A DNA stretch of 64,000 bases, from assembly GCA_905221605.1 (NCBI GenBank), contig CAJNDS010002094.1, positions 124,001 to 188,000 on the forward strand, written 5' to 3'. The translations under genes and the position numbers were made by a program. The DNA is from Symbiodinium natans (Eukaryota; Sar; Dinophyceae; Suessiales; Symbiodiniaceae). The notes under the pieces were generated by a model that worked only from the letters and a program-made list of their open reading frames with translations, had not been told where the DNA came from and ran no database searches. Within the stretch, counting starts at the first letter, position 1. Each line of letters starts with the position of its first letter. Shown here in pieces: positions 10,155-21,923 of this stretch.

Positions 10155-12120
10155 TTACTTTGCCTGTGCAAACTTCTTTCGAGGTCGATAGCTCTGAGCA
10201 TGGCGTCCTTGTATCATGATTTGGCACGTCAAGAGCCACATTGCTGGTGTGATGAGAGCGTTTTGCACACAACCTGCCACCGCCCGAAAGACAATCGAGT
10301 GGATGGAAAACACTTCTCCCGCATGCATTGTTGTGATAATCATATTCTGCAACATGGGGAGCAGCACGCATACCAATGCAACCTGCAGTACTAGTGGAAG
10401 AAATGATTCCACGAGGGCCGAGCTTGATGGCATCTCAATGATCCCTGCGACCTGCAAGCTGTAGGCGATGATCCCTGCAGGTAGGAACCCCAGCTGGGGA
10501 TACACTCGAATCACCAGCGCAACTGCCAAATCGAGAGCTTTCCACAGCATGGATCCCGGTGCATAGAAGGCCCTCAACGGAAGCGCCCAAAGGGATCCAC
10601 CAAAGAATCGGCGCTGCTGCACTACAGTCTCCTCAAAGGCCTCCCAGAAGCTGTTGCCCATGGGCGGAGCTTTGATAACTGGCACCCACAAAGACTCGAG
10701 GGGAACATATTGATTTGTCCACTTGCACTGGTCCATCGTTAGCTCATCTTCCGGTACGTAGGAAGGGTGGTGAGTCCCTGCACGGAAGTACTGTTCCAAC
10801 GGCATCCCATACTGCCCAAAGGGGTAGAAGTTCAGCCAGTACAAGCTACCCATGGTCTCGGTCTCAATCATGAGAGCATATGCTGAGCCGATGCCATATG
10901 CCGCATTGGAATGGATGGCGTGCACGACAGGTGGCGTCCATGTCACCGCTCTGCGATGATGTTTCCAAGCATCCAACTCCTGCGCCAATGCGCAGAAGAA
11001 CCGAGGATGAGGAATGACCTGTGCATCCAATTTCACGAAGCCCCAATCTGCGAAGTTCACACAGTCAGAGAAAAGCTCCTGTCGGAATTCGCCCATGGCG
11101 TAGCTGCAGTTGCTTGCAGCTCCAGGCAGGTCACCAGGGATGCCTGCGGGATGCTCGTAAAACCTGATCTCCCTGACGTTCGTCATGAGACTTTCAATCT
11201 GGCTCCGCAACTTCTCGTTGTTGGGAGCCCTTGCTTCCATGGCGATAAGAACGATCAGGTTCTTGGCTTGCCGGCTTTGGTTCATTGTTGCAAGACCTGA
11301 GGGCCCCAATGAAACATTTCGCAAGCTACCAGGAAAATTGCCAGCCCCAAATTCCGTACAAACTTGGGTCTGGATCTAGTGCTTGGGAACATGCGCAGCA
11401 ATGAAGCACCTGAAGCCTTTTGCCAGGCTGCCGTTTCTGCACCCACAAACCCGCCCAGGAATGGAAAGTTGCACAAAGTTGCTGCTGGAATAAACCGCTT
11501 TCTGGGCAAATCCTGGTGTGGCGGGGGCCTTTCGGAAGGCTCGTTGGGAGGTTTTTGAGGCCTCTTGGGAGCCTGCTGAAGCCTTTTTGAAGGTTTGCTC
11601 CCCGCCCACCCCGTACGTGTAGGGGCATGCTTGTTTTTTACATCTGCACCTGGCTTCACAATGTCGAAGTCTTCCTTGTAGATGGGCACGAGGACAGCCA
11701 CGGTAACGTCCAGATCCAGATCCGGGATGGATCTCACCCGGGATTTGATGCGGAATGCAGCATAGAGGTACGCCAACCCATCCACGACGACCTTCAAGCC
11801 TTGCAATCGTGTAATCACCACGAAGACCAAGCCAGCGACCGTTGGACCATAGCCCAAAGCCACAAACCATGGCTGAAGGCAATAGCTGCCACTCCCAAAG
11901 CAACTGCCCAGTAGACTCCGAACTCAAACACAGCAGGAGGCGGAGGAAAGCGCCGAAAGGCCGTCCGCTCTGCGTGTATCGAGAAGGTCTCTAACTTCAG
12001 CATTGCTGACACGGAGCTTCCCGAAGTGGACATGGCGAACAGGCGAGGAGCAAGGCACGGCAGGGGGGCACTTCTCCGGATTTTCCCGCGCTTGGAACAT
12101 GCGATCACAACAACATTCAT
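10155..12120 (-). CDS. GT2-family glycosyltransferase (cellulose-synthase-like)
   Basis: This is a membrane glycosyltransferase, family GT2 by motif order; the sugar and product are unknown. The central exon (about 11865-11650) has a hydrophobic segment and then DVTVAVLVPIYKEDFDIV, the nucleotide-sugar entry strand. The last exon (11296 to stop 10155) continues with NLIVLIAMEAR, then GIPGDLPGAASN, a KLDAQ site, EDELTMDQCKW, and QQRRFFGGS in the place of the QxxRW motif. It ends with three or four hydrophobic segments and a basic tail. The intron 11649-11297 begins GTGCAG, ends CTCAG and joins the frames exactly (phase 1). An upstream stretch (about 12050-11870) encodes a transmembrane-like segment but in a frame shifted relative to the central exon, so the 5' end is uncertain. 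The aromatic residue of QxxRW is Phe, not Trp. Confidence 0.72.
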
Positions 12121-12129
12121 ACCCTAACA

Positions 12130-15100
12130 TGTTTCAGGCGCAAATGTCAACTGTGCAAGTCCAGTTTCGGCATCATGCTGCTGCTCCTGCTGCTGCATAT
12201 ATCAAAAGCCAGAAAGATTCAAGCAAAACCTCCAAGCAGCGAAAACATGATTTCCACATTTTCGGCGTTGCCCATCAGGATCGAAGCTGCTCGGACTCGG
12301 ACAGCTGATGACTTCAGCAGGGCCACTCAGTCGTACTCAACCTGGGCACCATGCATATGTTACATTTCCCACGGCCGAGGAAAGCACTAGCAGCGGTCGC
12401 ACAAAGACTGCTCACGGTCGCCCGCCCACATTCTAACAATCGACTCTCCGAACCTCCAATCGACAGTTGAATTCGCATGGTCAGTTCTGCAAGAAAGGAA
12501 CTAAGGCGTATGGACCAGAACCGAACTGAACCGAGTTGCCTGTCTGCTGCTGATTTGTGCTAGCCCTCACTGGCTCCTCCCCACCCGGCCCACCGCCTGC
12601 CGGGCTTTCTGGGGTGTTACTTGCATTCACTTCGCTCACGGTGTTCGCTGGTTCATTTCATTTCACACTAGTCTTCGCGAGCAATTATGCCGCCAACCTT
12701 GGTTGCATGGGTTTGTGAAAACCTTCCCGGCTTTGTCCCAAAACCCGCTAATTACGTTGCGGGGTGGGAGGGGGGGAGGGAGGAGGGTGCCCCGGCAGCT
12801 TCTTGTTTGGGGTCATAGCACGCCCCTGGGACTGCCTGAGGGGGGCCCCCTTGGGATCCCCCGCGAAACCCACGGTTACCTGCTTTCCTGGGCGCCCTGG
12901 ACCCTACATCCCCTTCGCCCTCAAACATCTAGGCTCCTCTCCCCCGTCGGTTCGGCCAGCTGTTCCTGCCTTGAGCTCAACTGCTTGCCCGGCTGTTCTT
13001 GATTGTCCGTGAGCATGGCCAACATCGCGAGCTGGTGTCTTATTGTCTGCTTGCAAGGTCGGCAGCTGCATGAGCCGGACGCTCTTACCACTTTCTAAGT
13101 ACTGTTCCAGCGCCAGTAGTACTACTAACTGTAAGCGCTGGGTACATTATGCTAGTATAAGCGTGTAAACCTTAAGAACCCCCTTGTATTATTCTAATGC
13201 GTTTAACTCATCTTCGAGGGAGTTCTCGTTTACACGGTTCATGGACAGTGTAGCTTTGCTGACGGTTGCACGTGCTTGAAAAATTCGCCGAGGCCTTGGG
13301 CCGTAGGAGTCTTGGCAATCTAGCACACAGCAGGTACCCACCACAACTCCCCTCCCAATGCCCCCCTGCGCAGATCGCACCCCTATTTGTCACCTTTTTG
13401 CTTGGAATGGGTACTTCCCTAGCCGACAGGTGTCCAGGACCAGGGGGCATTTAAGTCTGACCACAAAAACCCCCCCCCAGCCCCCCTTTGTCGCGCTTGC
13501 CCCAGTCCCGACTCCCAAACTTTCACCTTAACCCATCACGGCCCCCGGATGGCTGCTCTTGTCTTACCATTCCCACATCTGGGGTGCCCAGTGGGCCTAG
13601 TCTATGCATAAGCCTGCGCGTTGCCCAACGCAGAATGATTGCGCGAAGCCTCCCTGAAACCTAACAGCACCTTCACACCCGCGATCTCCGGTCAAGGCTG
13701 CCGTCGCCGCTGGGCAGGCCCAGATCATCCAGGCCGAAGCGGGTCGCACAGCGTTCGAACATAGGACGTCCTGCCGAATCGAAACGCCGAACGCTAGCAA
13801 TTGACCTTGCGCGTGACCTCCCTCACGGCTTGCGCCTATGACGTACCATGTGCCAAACGTTACTTGCTCTGACTACCTGTCGCCTCGGCCTCCTGCTGGA
13901 ACATCCAGGTCTCCGTCCCCCTCCACACCCTTGGGAGTAAATTCGGGGAGTTGCAATCCGACGCAGCCTGCGCATCAACCCCGCAGGTGTGCACACGAAC
14001 ACGAAAGTGGAGTTGGTGGACGCTGGGCCTGTGTCCCCCTTTGAAAAGTTCCGGCACACACGCAATCAGCCTTCAAGCAATCACGGCAGTCAATCTTGTC
14101 TTGAGCACTTGAGCCACACATGGAACTGGTACCCTTAGTGCCCAGAGCGTCAATTCGCACTGGCCGCCTACCAGTAGAAGTTTAACAACAGACCCGCTGC
14201 CTTGGATTTGGCCTTCTGATGGAATGCAGACTGAGCCTTTGCCGTCGTCGGAACGTGTAATGCGTGAGTGGTGCTGGGAGTCGACCTGCGAGCATCGCAC
14301 TGGCGAAGACTGGACTCACTACTGCAGTCAAACTACCGCTGGAATGGCTGCAGAGGAAGTGAGTGGAGCGTCACAATAGACTCAATGCCATTGGGCGACG
14401 GCAGTTCCCGCGCAGCCCAATTTGGCCGACCGGAGAGTGCACCCGAAGCCCAGTCGTCCACCGACCAACTTTTCACAGTCCGTCGCTTATCTGCATCAAA
14501 TCGCGATCGGGGACTCGTCCAGTCCGCTTAGTCGTCAGTAGGAAGTCTCAGTAGCGGCGGTTGAACCATCGCAGCAGCATTCCATCTTCCAGTTTTCCCA
14601 TCTATTTGTCAACCAGGCAGCGCCTTTGGAGCAGTGCATGGCTGGCAGTTGCCATGGGCTGCCACATGGTGCCGCGCGGACTCAAAACCAAATTCAGTTG
14701 ATTATAACGCTGCACGGTTGCCATTTCGATGACCGCGAGGACACTGCGTCCCCGGGGCAAGAACCTGGACTGGGAGATCGCAAAAATGGCACTGTGACAG
14801 TTGCTGTCGCCCAGAGGAATGGCTAAGGGACAAAGAGTCGATGGGGGCATCTGGCCAAAGCAACTGTCGACTGCCATCAGGCACTGGCCTCTGGAGCCGG
14901 TGACAGGAGGTCACAGCTGAGTGAAAGACGGCTGTTAGTTGAATGCCCGTTTTGACTTGATCGCTGCGCATCCTGATGCGTCTTAGACTGCGTGATCATT
15001 TAGCATGAAAATTGTTTTAACTGCCTCGCAAGTTGGTGCTGGAGTCTTGTCACGGGCTGCGTTGAACGTGTGCACAACTGTTGCACGCTACGACTGAAGC

Positions 15101-15580
15101 TGTCGTCACTGCGACTGTACTCGTTTCCGCCAGCGCCCGAAGCACTCGAAGCAAGTCCTTCGATCCTGCGGCACACAGCGCGTTCGTCCAGTCTCATTCA
15201 TCAGCTCGACCTGCGTCGCTTTCCGCATCTGCCTTCCGACCTTGCGGACCGGAAACTCCGAGGCCGCTTGCACTGCCCACGTGCACGTCCCGTGGCTTGA
15301 TGTGGCTTGGTCCGGCTCGGCTGCCAAGGCGGCGCAAAAACATGTACAGTTGGAAGCCTTAAGATCCTGGCTTCCAAGTGCCTCCTATTCTTCTGCCCGA
15401 GATGCCGGAACCTGGACGGCTGCATGTGCGCAGAATATCGCAGAATCGAGACAGGTGCCCAAAAGGGCAAACATGGCAAACATTCCCTGACTCGTACATC
15501 AGGGGCCGAACTTCTGGCCAACGCTTCCTGACGCCGATTCGGCATCCACGTACTCCATGCTGCGCAGGATATCTTGGTTG
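12130..15580. other. Stretch with little recognisable coding
   Basis: No protein family was recognised. A G/C-rich low-complexity block occupies about 12.75-12.95 kb. A short minus-strand frame at 13189-13290 ends NENSLEDELNALE then stop, with codon use unlike its neighbours. A minus-strand stretch at about 14.15-14.10 kb (LTLWALRVPVPCVAQVLK) and one near 14.7 kb (VQRYNQLNLVLSPRG) may be exons of unknown genes. Confidence 0.4.
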
Positions 15581-15581
15581 G

Positions 15582-18500
15582 TCATGGTTGCCAGCCTCCA
15601 TGGCCATTGTGCGCACCATAGTTTGCCCAAGGTCCCCCCTTGTTGGAGTAGTAATCCATCGGATAGACCTGAGCCGGCGAGAGTACGTTGATTCAGTGGT
15701 CAAATCTGCATCTTCCACTCGAACCTGAAGGGCTAGGGGCGTGACATCTTTGTAGGCAAGCCCCTGGCTTCAGGCAAGAGGTAAGTGGGGCAGAAATTGC
15801 ACATCCTGCCAAAAAGAACCGGTGCCCACCCGGAGTCCCCAGTGATTGTCGAAACAGGTGCAGGAACTGAACAGAAACATGAAACGAATAGTCGCTCCTT
15901 CTTGCTTTGTGAACCGATGTGTGCGAGTCCAAACTCCTGGCAGAGACCTGCTCTGCAGATCTCTGCAGGCGTGTGAAATATTGGCAATGTGCCCGATGCC
16001 TGTCAATATGCCTGGACACTGCGTCCTCTCAGAAATCGTCCATGGTATGATGCGAATTCTGCTTCGCCGACCTCCGTGCAAAGCCATACTGGAGTATCCG
16101 CACCTCCCTCAGCACTGTTTCCAACTATGAAGGACGCAAGCCACAAAACATTGCTCATGAAAGTCCCACGGCCAGTAGCCATGTGTGTCCTACAGAGGCC
16201 TGGACAGATCGCGCATAGAAGCGCTGGCGGCTTGTCTTTCGCCAAGACACGGTGCAGCTGCGTCATCAGAGCTTTGGATGTTCCGTAGGCCGTGCCTGGA
16301 AAGCCCTTGTCTCTGTGCTGCCCCTCTCTTGCCGCTGCGACAAACTCCTCTGCAATCGCATCCAGGCCTTGAACTGTCAGCTCATCTGCTAGTAGTCGTT
16401 CCTTAAAGTCCGGGCGGCATTCTGGAAGAAAAAGGCTGTTTTCAAACAGCCTTGGGCCTAGAAGGTTCAAGAGACCCAGATGCTCGGCGTCTGGATGCAA
16501 CTAAGGTTCCTTAAGCTGTGGCGACCAGCTTGAACCCAGCTGACCAGCAGATGACGACACCCCTACCGATCTCGCATTTGGCTTGAGCAATGGGCGGAGT
16601 ATGGTCAGCATCCGCTTGGTTCCGTAATAGTTGACGTCGATCGTTTGCCTTGCCTGATCTGGGAAGGGCGTCGGATCGTTCATGGGGAAAGCCAGCCCAG
16701 CATTGTTTATGAGAATGTCGATTCCGCCCAGCTCCGCACGAACGAAGCTGGCCAAAGTTTCGACGGAACCAACATCGGCTATGTCCAGCTGGTGGAAAAC
16801 CAGACTCACTCGGCCACCAATCTCCTTTTTCAGATTCTCGGTGGCCTCTCTCCCCATCTCAGGAACTCTTGCTGTGAGAAGTATGGTGCTGCCTTCTGGC
16901 AGCTTGTTTGCCAGGCCACGGGCAATCTCATAACCAATACCAGGAAATCGATTGGCACCAGTAACGACTGCCACGGACATGGCTCCTGCGGCTCTCCAGG
17001 CCGTGCAGCTAGGTTTTGCCCTGGCTTTGGAGGAAGCGCCACTTGAGCAAAAATGCGGCATCAGCGAAACTATATATAAGAAAGTGGCCACGGCACAGGA
17101 CTCGCACGGTCTGCATGTCCACGTGCTCGTGCAGAAACTTGGCGAGCTGGACCCCATAAGCTACATGTGCCTCGTAGGGTGTGAGCCTCAATTGCGCTCG
17201 CATCCACGAGAACATCGATGTGAGGTCAGGGAATGCTTGAGCTCTGACATCTGGCTGAATCCAGCCAGGTTGCAGGGGCCTCTGGTAAGAACTGCCCCAG
17301 TCCATCGACAGCCGTGGGCAAGCGACTTGTACCCACGCCTCGACTTTTGGCCTGGGCTTTCGTGATATATAGCAACCTTAAGAGGCTCTTCACGGCTCTT
17401 CTAATCTCTTTTCAACTCTGCTCCCTGTTCCAGATTTGTTTTTCAATAGATGCACTGAGGTCTGGGCATGAGTGCAAGCCGCTCTGGCGAAATCTCTGAC
17501 AGAAGAATTGTGAAGTGCGCAACACCTGGCAAGCAACGGCAAGCAACGGCTCCCCACATCCCCACATCTCCTCACAGTACTGTACCATGTTTGTCTCTGT
17601 GCCTCGTTGGTCCAATAGTCGCACAAGCTCCTCCAGTACTCCAACGCTTCCCTGCCGTCCAAGTGTCCCTGGTGCAGGAGTGCAGGGTGATGAGTAGTGG
17701 CAGTAGTGGGCACAGCATGTGCGCAGACGCTGGCAACATGGCGGAGTCACCAAGAACCAAGCCCACCTTGGAAACGTGTGGAAGCTCCCAATAGCACATT
17801 GACATCAAGTTAGCCTGAAGTGCACGAAAGGCCCTGTGCGTAACACTCACTCGCTAGGTATCATGTGCTTTAGCATTGCAAGTTTAACAGCTATCTGCAG
17901 CAGGTCGACTAGTTGTGCTTCCCGCGCTGCTGCAATCGCAGCGCGTCGGCTTGAGTGCAGCTCGTCATGCGCAAAGCCTTCTCGCCTGGCACTTTTCCCG
18001 TACAGTGTGGTCATGCACAAATGGCAGAGCTGTGTCCAGGCACGGCGGACGTCAGCGTGAGGCAGGCTGGGTCGTATCGGAAAAAGTTTCCCCGCAAGTG
18101 CCTGGCGCAAATCTCCATATTGACTTCTGCAACTGGTTGTCTTGCTTAGCTACCCATGCTGAAGTGAAACACGATTTCCTTGTTGCACAAGATTTCCGCC
18201 ATGTCGACGGGGGTATGTTCTGAAGGTTGCCAGCGCGTGTGTTGCCACCGAGGTTTGGGTACGGGACAGCTTCGGACACCTCCTAACTGGCCAGGTCTCC
18301 GGTGCTGTTCGGTGCTGTTGAGGGAGGTGTTCATGGTCATGTGTTGGAAAGCCTAGCAAAGTCAACTAACTCGCCAGACAGACGGATTCTGGATCATGGC
18401 GCTCTCCAGATGGAACCGGCCATCACAGACAAAAACTACCTGGACATGCGCTGCAAGATGGCACATCTTCGGGTGAGTTCCAGACTGCACACAAAGCAGC

Positions 18501-20988
18501 AAGTAACTAAGTAACCTGTTCACTTCAGAGGAATCTCACTTCTTTGCCTTTCTACTCAGGATGCAGCCGCATCGACGTCACCAGCATTGGGCGACGTGCA
18601 ACCAAGTGTTTCTCCAACACCCAGAGGCTTCACCTTGAATCGCACTCGCGACTGAAGCGAAACAGTCTGTGCTCAAAATGTTCAACTCACGGCCTGCTGG
18701 TAGATGTTTCAGCCCCCCCCCCCCCCCAAACCGCGCCATCGCAGGGCTAAGTTAAACAGAGGACACATCCGGGAAAGAGTCAGAACCAAAGCTTTCCACA
18801 CTGGGAGTCATCATCTTGGCCAGTGACCTGTGGGACCTTTGCCCTGCCATCATCTGCCTTGCAAAACACTGCATTGCATTGCAAATGGAAGATGTCGGGG
18901 GCTGTCTGAATGTTGAATCACCAAAGTCACCGAACAGCCTCTTTCTGAAGCTCGTCCACGGCCTCACGGAGCTTCGTGGCATGTCTGCAGCTCAACCATG
19001 GTGTGGGCGCTGGCCTGCAACATGCCTGATGAGAACTGCACACTGCTCATGAAGGCAAGACCTTAGCGAAGACGAGTGCCAACGATCTTGTACTTGGAAT
19101 CGTTATGCTGCTCCAGAGCAGGGTCTGTCGACTTGGAAGCCTGGTCACTGGCGCTTGTCAGCAGCAAAGTTGTGCTGGATGGTGTCCACCAGGTGTTCCA
19201 CATCCACCTCAACCTTGAACCGTGCACAGCACCAGGGGTGCACTGGGGTGCACAGCTGTCCTGAAGACTGCCCACCTCGACATGAACATAGAGAGTGGTG
19301 ACGGTAGTTTGATCTGTCGGCACCTTGACATGCGACCATGAGCACTTCGCGAGCTTACGATTAGCTGCATACTAGCAGTTACTAGCAGCATGATCACATG
19401 TGAGTGGCTTCACACATTGTCAATTCAAAAAGAATTGCTGTGCCAACGACAACCAAAGCAACACATCTTGAAACTCGGACGACTTAGGACCTCACGATGC
19501 AGGAGTGACCTCCCGGGCTGCACAACAGGAATGGGCCAAGCTCGTAGAGTCGTAGAGCCGAAAGGTTCACCACACCCCCCCGCCCCACTGAAGCAGTCCT
19601 AAGAAGGGTGTTAAGGCTTTTAAGGCAGGTTTTGAGGAGCGCAACGAGTTCCAGCCAAGTGGCCGTAGTGGATGAGGAAATCCACTCCAAGGGCAGATGC
19701 CTGAATGCGGAGGAGAGGATGTCTGGGAGATCCAGGTCGGTGGCTCGTTCGGAAAGGCTAGAGAGATGAACGTCTTCACGCTATGGTCTGAGGTTCTGAA
19801 GTTTGGAAAAGACCAAGGTGGCACAAATTTCAGTGACAGTCTGGGGAGCAGTACGAACTTTTCATTTCGGAGCCAAGACATGCACAATGCGAGGAAGCTT
19901 CCATTGGCGCAGGTCTGCGCTGCAAGGACGCTTCTGCCCCCCTCTCCAAGCTCGATCCCCCTGTAACAATCCATGTGCCCAGCATTCACGCTCTGGAGTC
20001 TAGAACTCCTCTACAGTTCACCAGTAGCTTGCAGATCCGATGATAATGAGCTGCAGCTACAGTATAACGCTGTGATGTGCTGTGGCAGGGACCCCGAGGT
20101 CGTCAATGCAGCACGCACCGAACGTGACATCGCCGAAGATGGTGCTGCTCTCCACCTCAAAGCCCCCATTTGAGGAGTTCAGAGGGTCAAGGGCCAATGG
20201 CATCCAGCATTTCCAAGAAATCACCTGAGATCTGCCACGGTTGGGACGAAACGTGCAAAGATGTCTGCCAAGGCTGTGGCCTCAGTGATCGACCGAAGTG
20301 TGATGCCACTTGACACCGGGAGGGCCACAAAGGCAAAAGGGGCTGCAAAGTCTCCGGCCCAGCCCTGCAAGCCTTCTGGCAGCTGCAGGCCTCGAAAAGA
20401 TGAATTGCGCAGAGACGATGTCTCACGCCACTGGCACGATTGCCCCATGCGTGCCTACATGCCTTGCAGCGGCCCGCCGCAACTTCCAGACAGAGCGGTG
20501 AACCTCAGGCAAGCTCGTGGATAGCAGCTGTGGAGTTGGAGCGAGTTGAGTACGCCATGTGGTGCCTTCGTGTGGACTGTGCACATCACGAGCTCGCGGT
20601 GTAGATGATACGTACATAGTATGTGTTCTCACCCAGTGCCTCGAAATCGTGGGTCCGCGGGAGCTTCGTTGCGATGAAGGCGTTCAGCTCGGGGTTGTCT
20701 AGGATGTCTGCAGGAATGCGTCGGCTCGCCTCACTTGGCAAGCAAACGTTAGAACATAGTCGTATAGCCCTTACATTCCAGCCCAAAGAACGCGTAGGCT
20801 ACCAAAAGGGGCATGACTTAATGTTAAGCACTTCGTCAATCTCTCGAAACCAAAGGCCGAGCACCTGACAAACACCCAGCCCCTGGGGAGCCGGCGCTTG
20901 TCCTCGATCTGAACGGGGAGGCCACTGCCACAGGCTCCGGCTCTGCATGCACTTCTCGCCTGTGCCGCGCAGAGCGCAGGTCTTCCAT
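15582..20988 (-). CDS. DPH1: Diphthamide synthase subunit DPH1 (at least 22 exons)
   Basis: DPH1 works with DPH2 in the first step of diphthamide synthesis on elongation factor 2, an atypical radical-SAM reaction with a 4Fe-4S cluster. Exons were placed by family motifs and all phases agree: 20729-20640, 20503-20455, 20390-20359, 20280-20239, 20155-20093, 19700-19664, 19509-19496, 19323-19276, 19213-19153, 19061-19015, 18962-18931, 18843-18828, 18633-18568, 18439-18375, 18101-18051, 17985-17910, 17766-17751, 17668-17603, 17525-17468, 17351-17274, 17186-17153, 15668-15582 (stop). Key pieces are [80 protein letters not shown] and [14 protein letters not shown]. All three predicted cluster cysteines are present (GACC, HSC, GCTSP). 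An ATG at 20988 may start a short first exon. Ends are least sure at 20239/20155, 18375/18101, and between 17153 and 15668, where 5-8 residues are missing. Confidence 0.88.
16003..16980 (-). CDS. Short-chain dehydrogenase, carbonyl-reductase-like
   Basis: An NAD(P)H-dependent SDR resembling animal carbonyl reductase 1; the substrate is not predictable. The start [10 protein letters not shown] at 16980 fits the family N-terminus. Exon 1 (16980-16536) has the Gly-rich loop, INNAGLAF and the catalytic Ser in VSSSAG. Exon 2 (16421-16003) has AYGTSK (Tyr and Lys of YxxxK) and CPGLCRT. The 114-base intron (16535-16422) starts GTTCAAG, ends TTCCAG and removes an in-frame TAG; the joined length is 287 residues against about 277 in the family. 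The cofactor loop reads [10 protein letters not shown], two residues longer than the usual TGxNKGIG. The gene lies wholly between the last two recognised exons of DPH1 on the same strand. CAG five bases upstream of the ATG could serve as a trans-splice acceptor (inference). Confidence 0.85.
16432..16453. other. Perfect inverted repeat inside the SDR intron
   Basis: Two 10-base arms (AAGGCTGTTT and its complement) are separated by two bases and lie 10 bases from the 3' splice site. Confidence 0.85.
18712..18727. repeat. Poly-C run in a DPH1 intron
   Basis: About 15 consecutive C residues lie between exons 18843-18828 and 18633-18568. Confidence 0.9.
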
Positions 20989-21039
20989 GGTCTTCCATGG
21001 TAATCTAGGTTTTCCGTTCCTATTAGCGACGGCACTGCT

Positions 21040-21320
21040 GAAGGGAACTCACTGGTTCAGAAAAATAAGGGGCTCGGCGGAGAGCTGATACCCAACAATG
21101 CGGGGCTGTACTTCTTAAAAGTGGGGGCCTCAATTTTAAGAAACCCAGGGAACCCTGACATGGAAAATATCGGATTAAATATCGCTCTCGTATCCAGCGC
21201 TGTCGCTGCATCCTTGCTCACACCAGCTTCTACGGCTAAGGATCCCGCTGCTCGCTGAGAGTTGGCACATCCGGTGTAGCTTTTCGGACTTCGGGTGTGA
21301 GCGACACGCTCACGCAACCG
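21040..21320 (+). other. Short AT-rich coding-like frame of unknown origin
   Basis: On the plus strand about 68 codons are open (roughly 21042-21260), including ELIPNNAGLYFLKVGASIL and NIGLNIALVSSAVAASLL before a stop. Codon use is more AT-rich than in the surrounding minus-strand exons. No family is recognised. A mobile-element remnant is one possibility, chance another. Confidence 0.2.
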
Positions 21321-21370
21321 GCCTGTCATGTGTCAACGACTTCATCCAAGCTAACTGCAGAACGCTAACA

Positions 21371-21682
21371 TCAAGCTAACTGCAGGCTTGGCAGAGGTGC
21401 CTGGCTCTCGACTGCGCTGCCAGCTAGAAGGTCCCAAACTTCTTCCTCTTCGTCACCTGCCGTAACTGGCCCTACACGACACGACGCGCGTGGGGTCAGC
21501 ATGCTTGACAAAACTTTTCCAACACGGTCATGCCAGCTAGCCAACCTAGTGGTGCCATGATGCAGACTGACAGAAAGATGCATCGCTGACATCTGCTCGT
21601 TTGTCAACTTCGTGCTGACGGCAAGGTCGTGTGCCGGTGAAGTAGAATCGTTTACGTGCAATGCCGGGGCTGTTGCGATCAA
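21371..21682 (-). CDS. Candidate exons, unrecognised
   Basis: Coding-like pieces with STKLTNEQM (about 21610) and PVTAGDEEEEVWDLLAG (about 21465-21410). They may be 3' exons of the gene beginning at 23292. Confidence 0.25.
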   Translation of the reverse strand: MIATAPALHVNDSTSPAHDLAVSTKLTNEQMSAMHLSVSLHHGTTRLASWHDRVGKVLSSMLTPRASCRVGPVTAGDEEEEVWDLLAGSAVESQAPLPSLQLA

Positions 21683-21923
21683 CTTCGGATATGTTCATAG
21701 CTTGACCCCATCACAAAGCGCGAGGTTCACAAGACTCACTGTCCGATCAGCAAGCTCCACAGGCGCTACCCCCGCTTTTCGTTCGCTTCTGGTTCTGAAT
21801 TCGACTAACATGGGGTCCGAGACAGCTGAGCATTGCAATTACTTGCTTGTCACAACTTGACACATGCCAGTATTACAAAGCTGAAGCTAAGCGACCATAA
21901 AGAAGCGAAGGCAAGCACAACAC

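Noticed and set aside
16501-16503. In-frame TAG in the SDR gene as a pseudogene mark
   Set aside because: It lies within a well-bounded intron whose removal restores family spacing and both catalytic motifs.
17009-17152. C-terminal extension of DPH1 read straight through to the stop at 17009
   Set aside because: The family C-terminus VYPMDYY is found at 15668, and the read-through residues do not resemble DPH1. The read-through is more likely intron.
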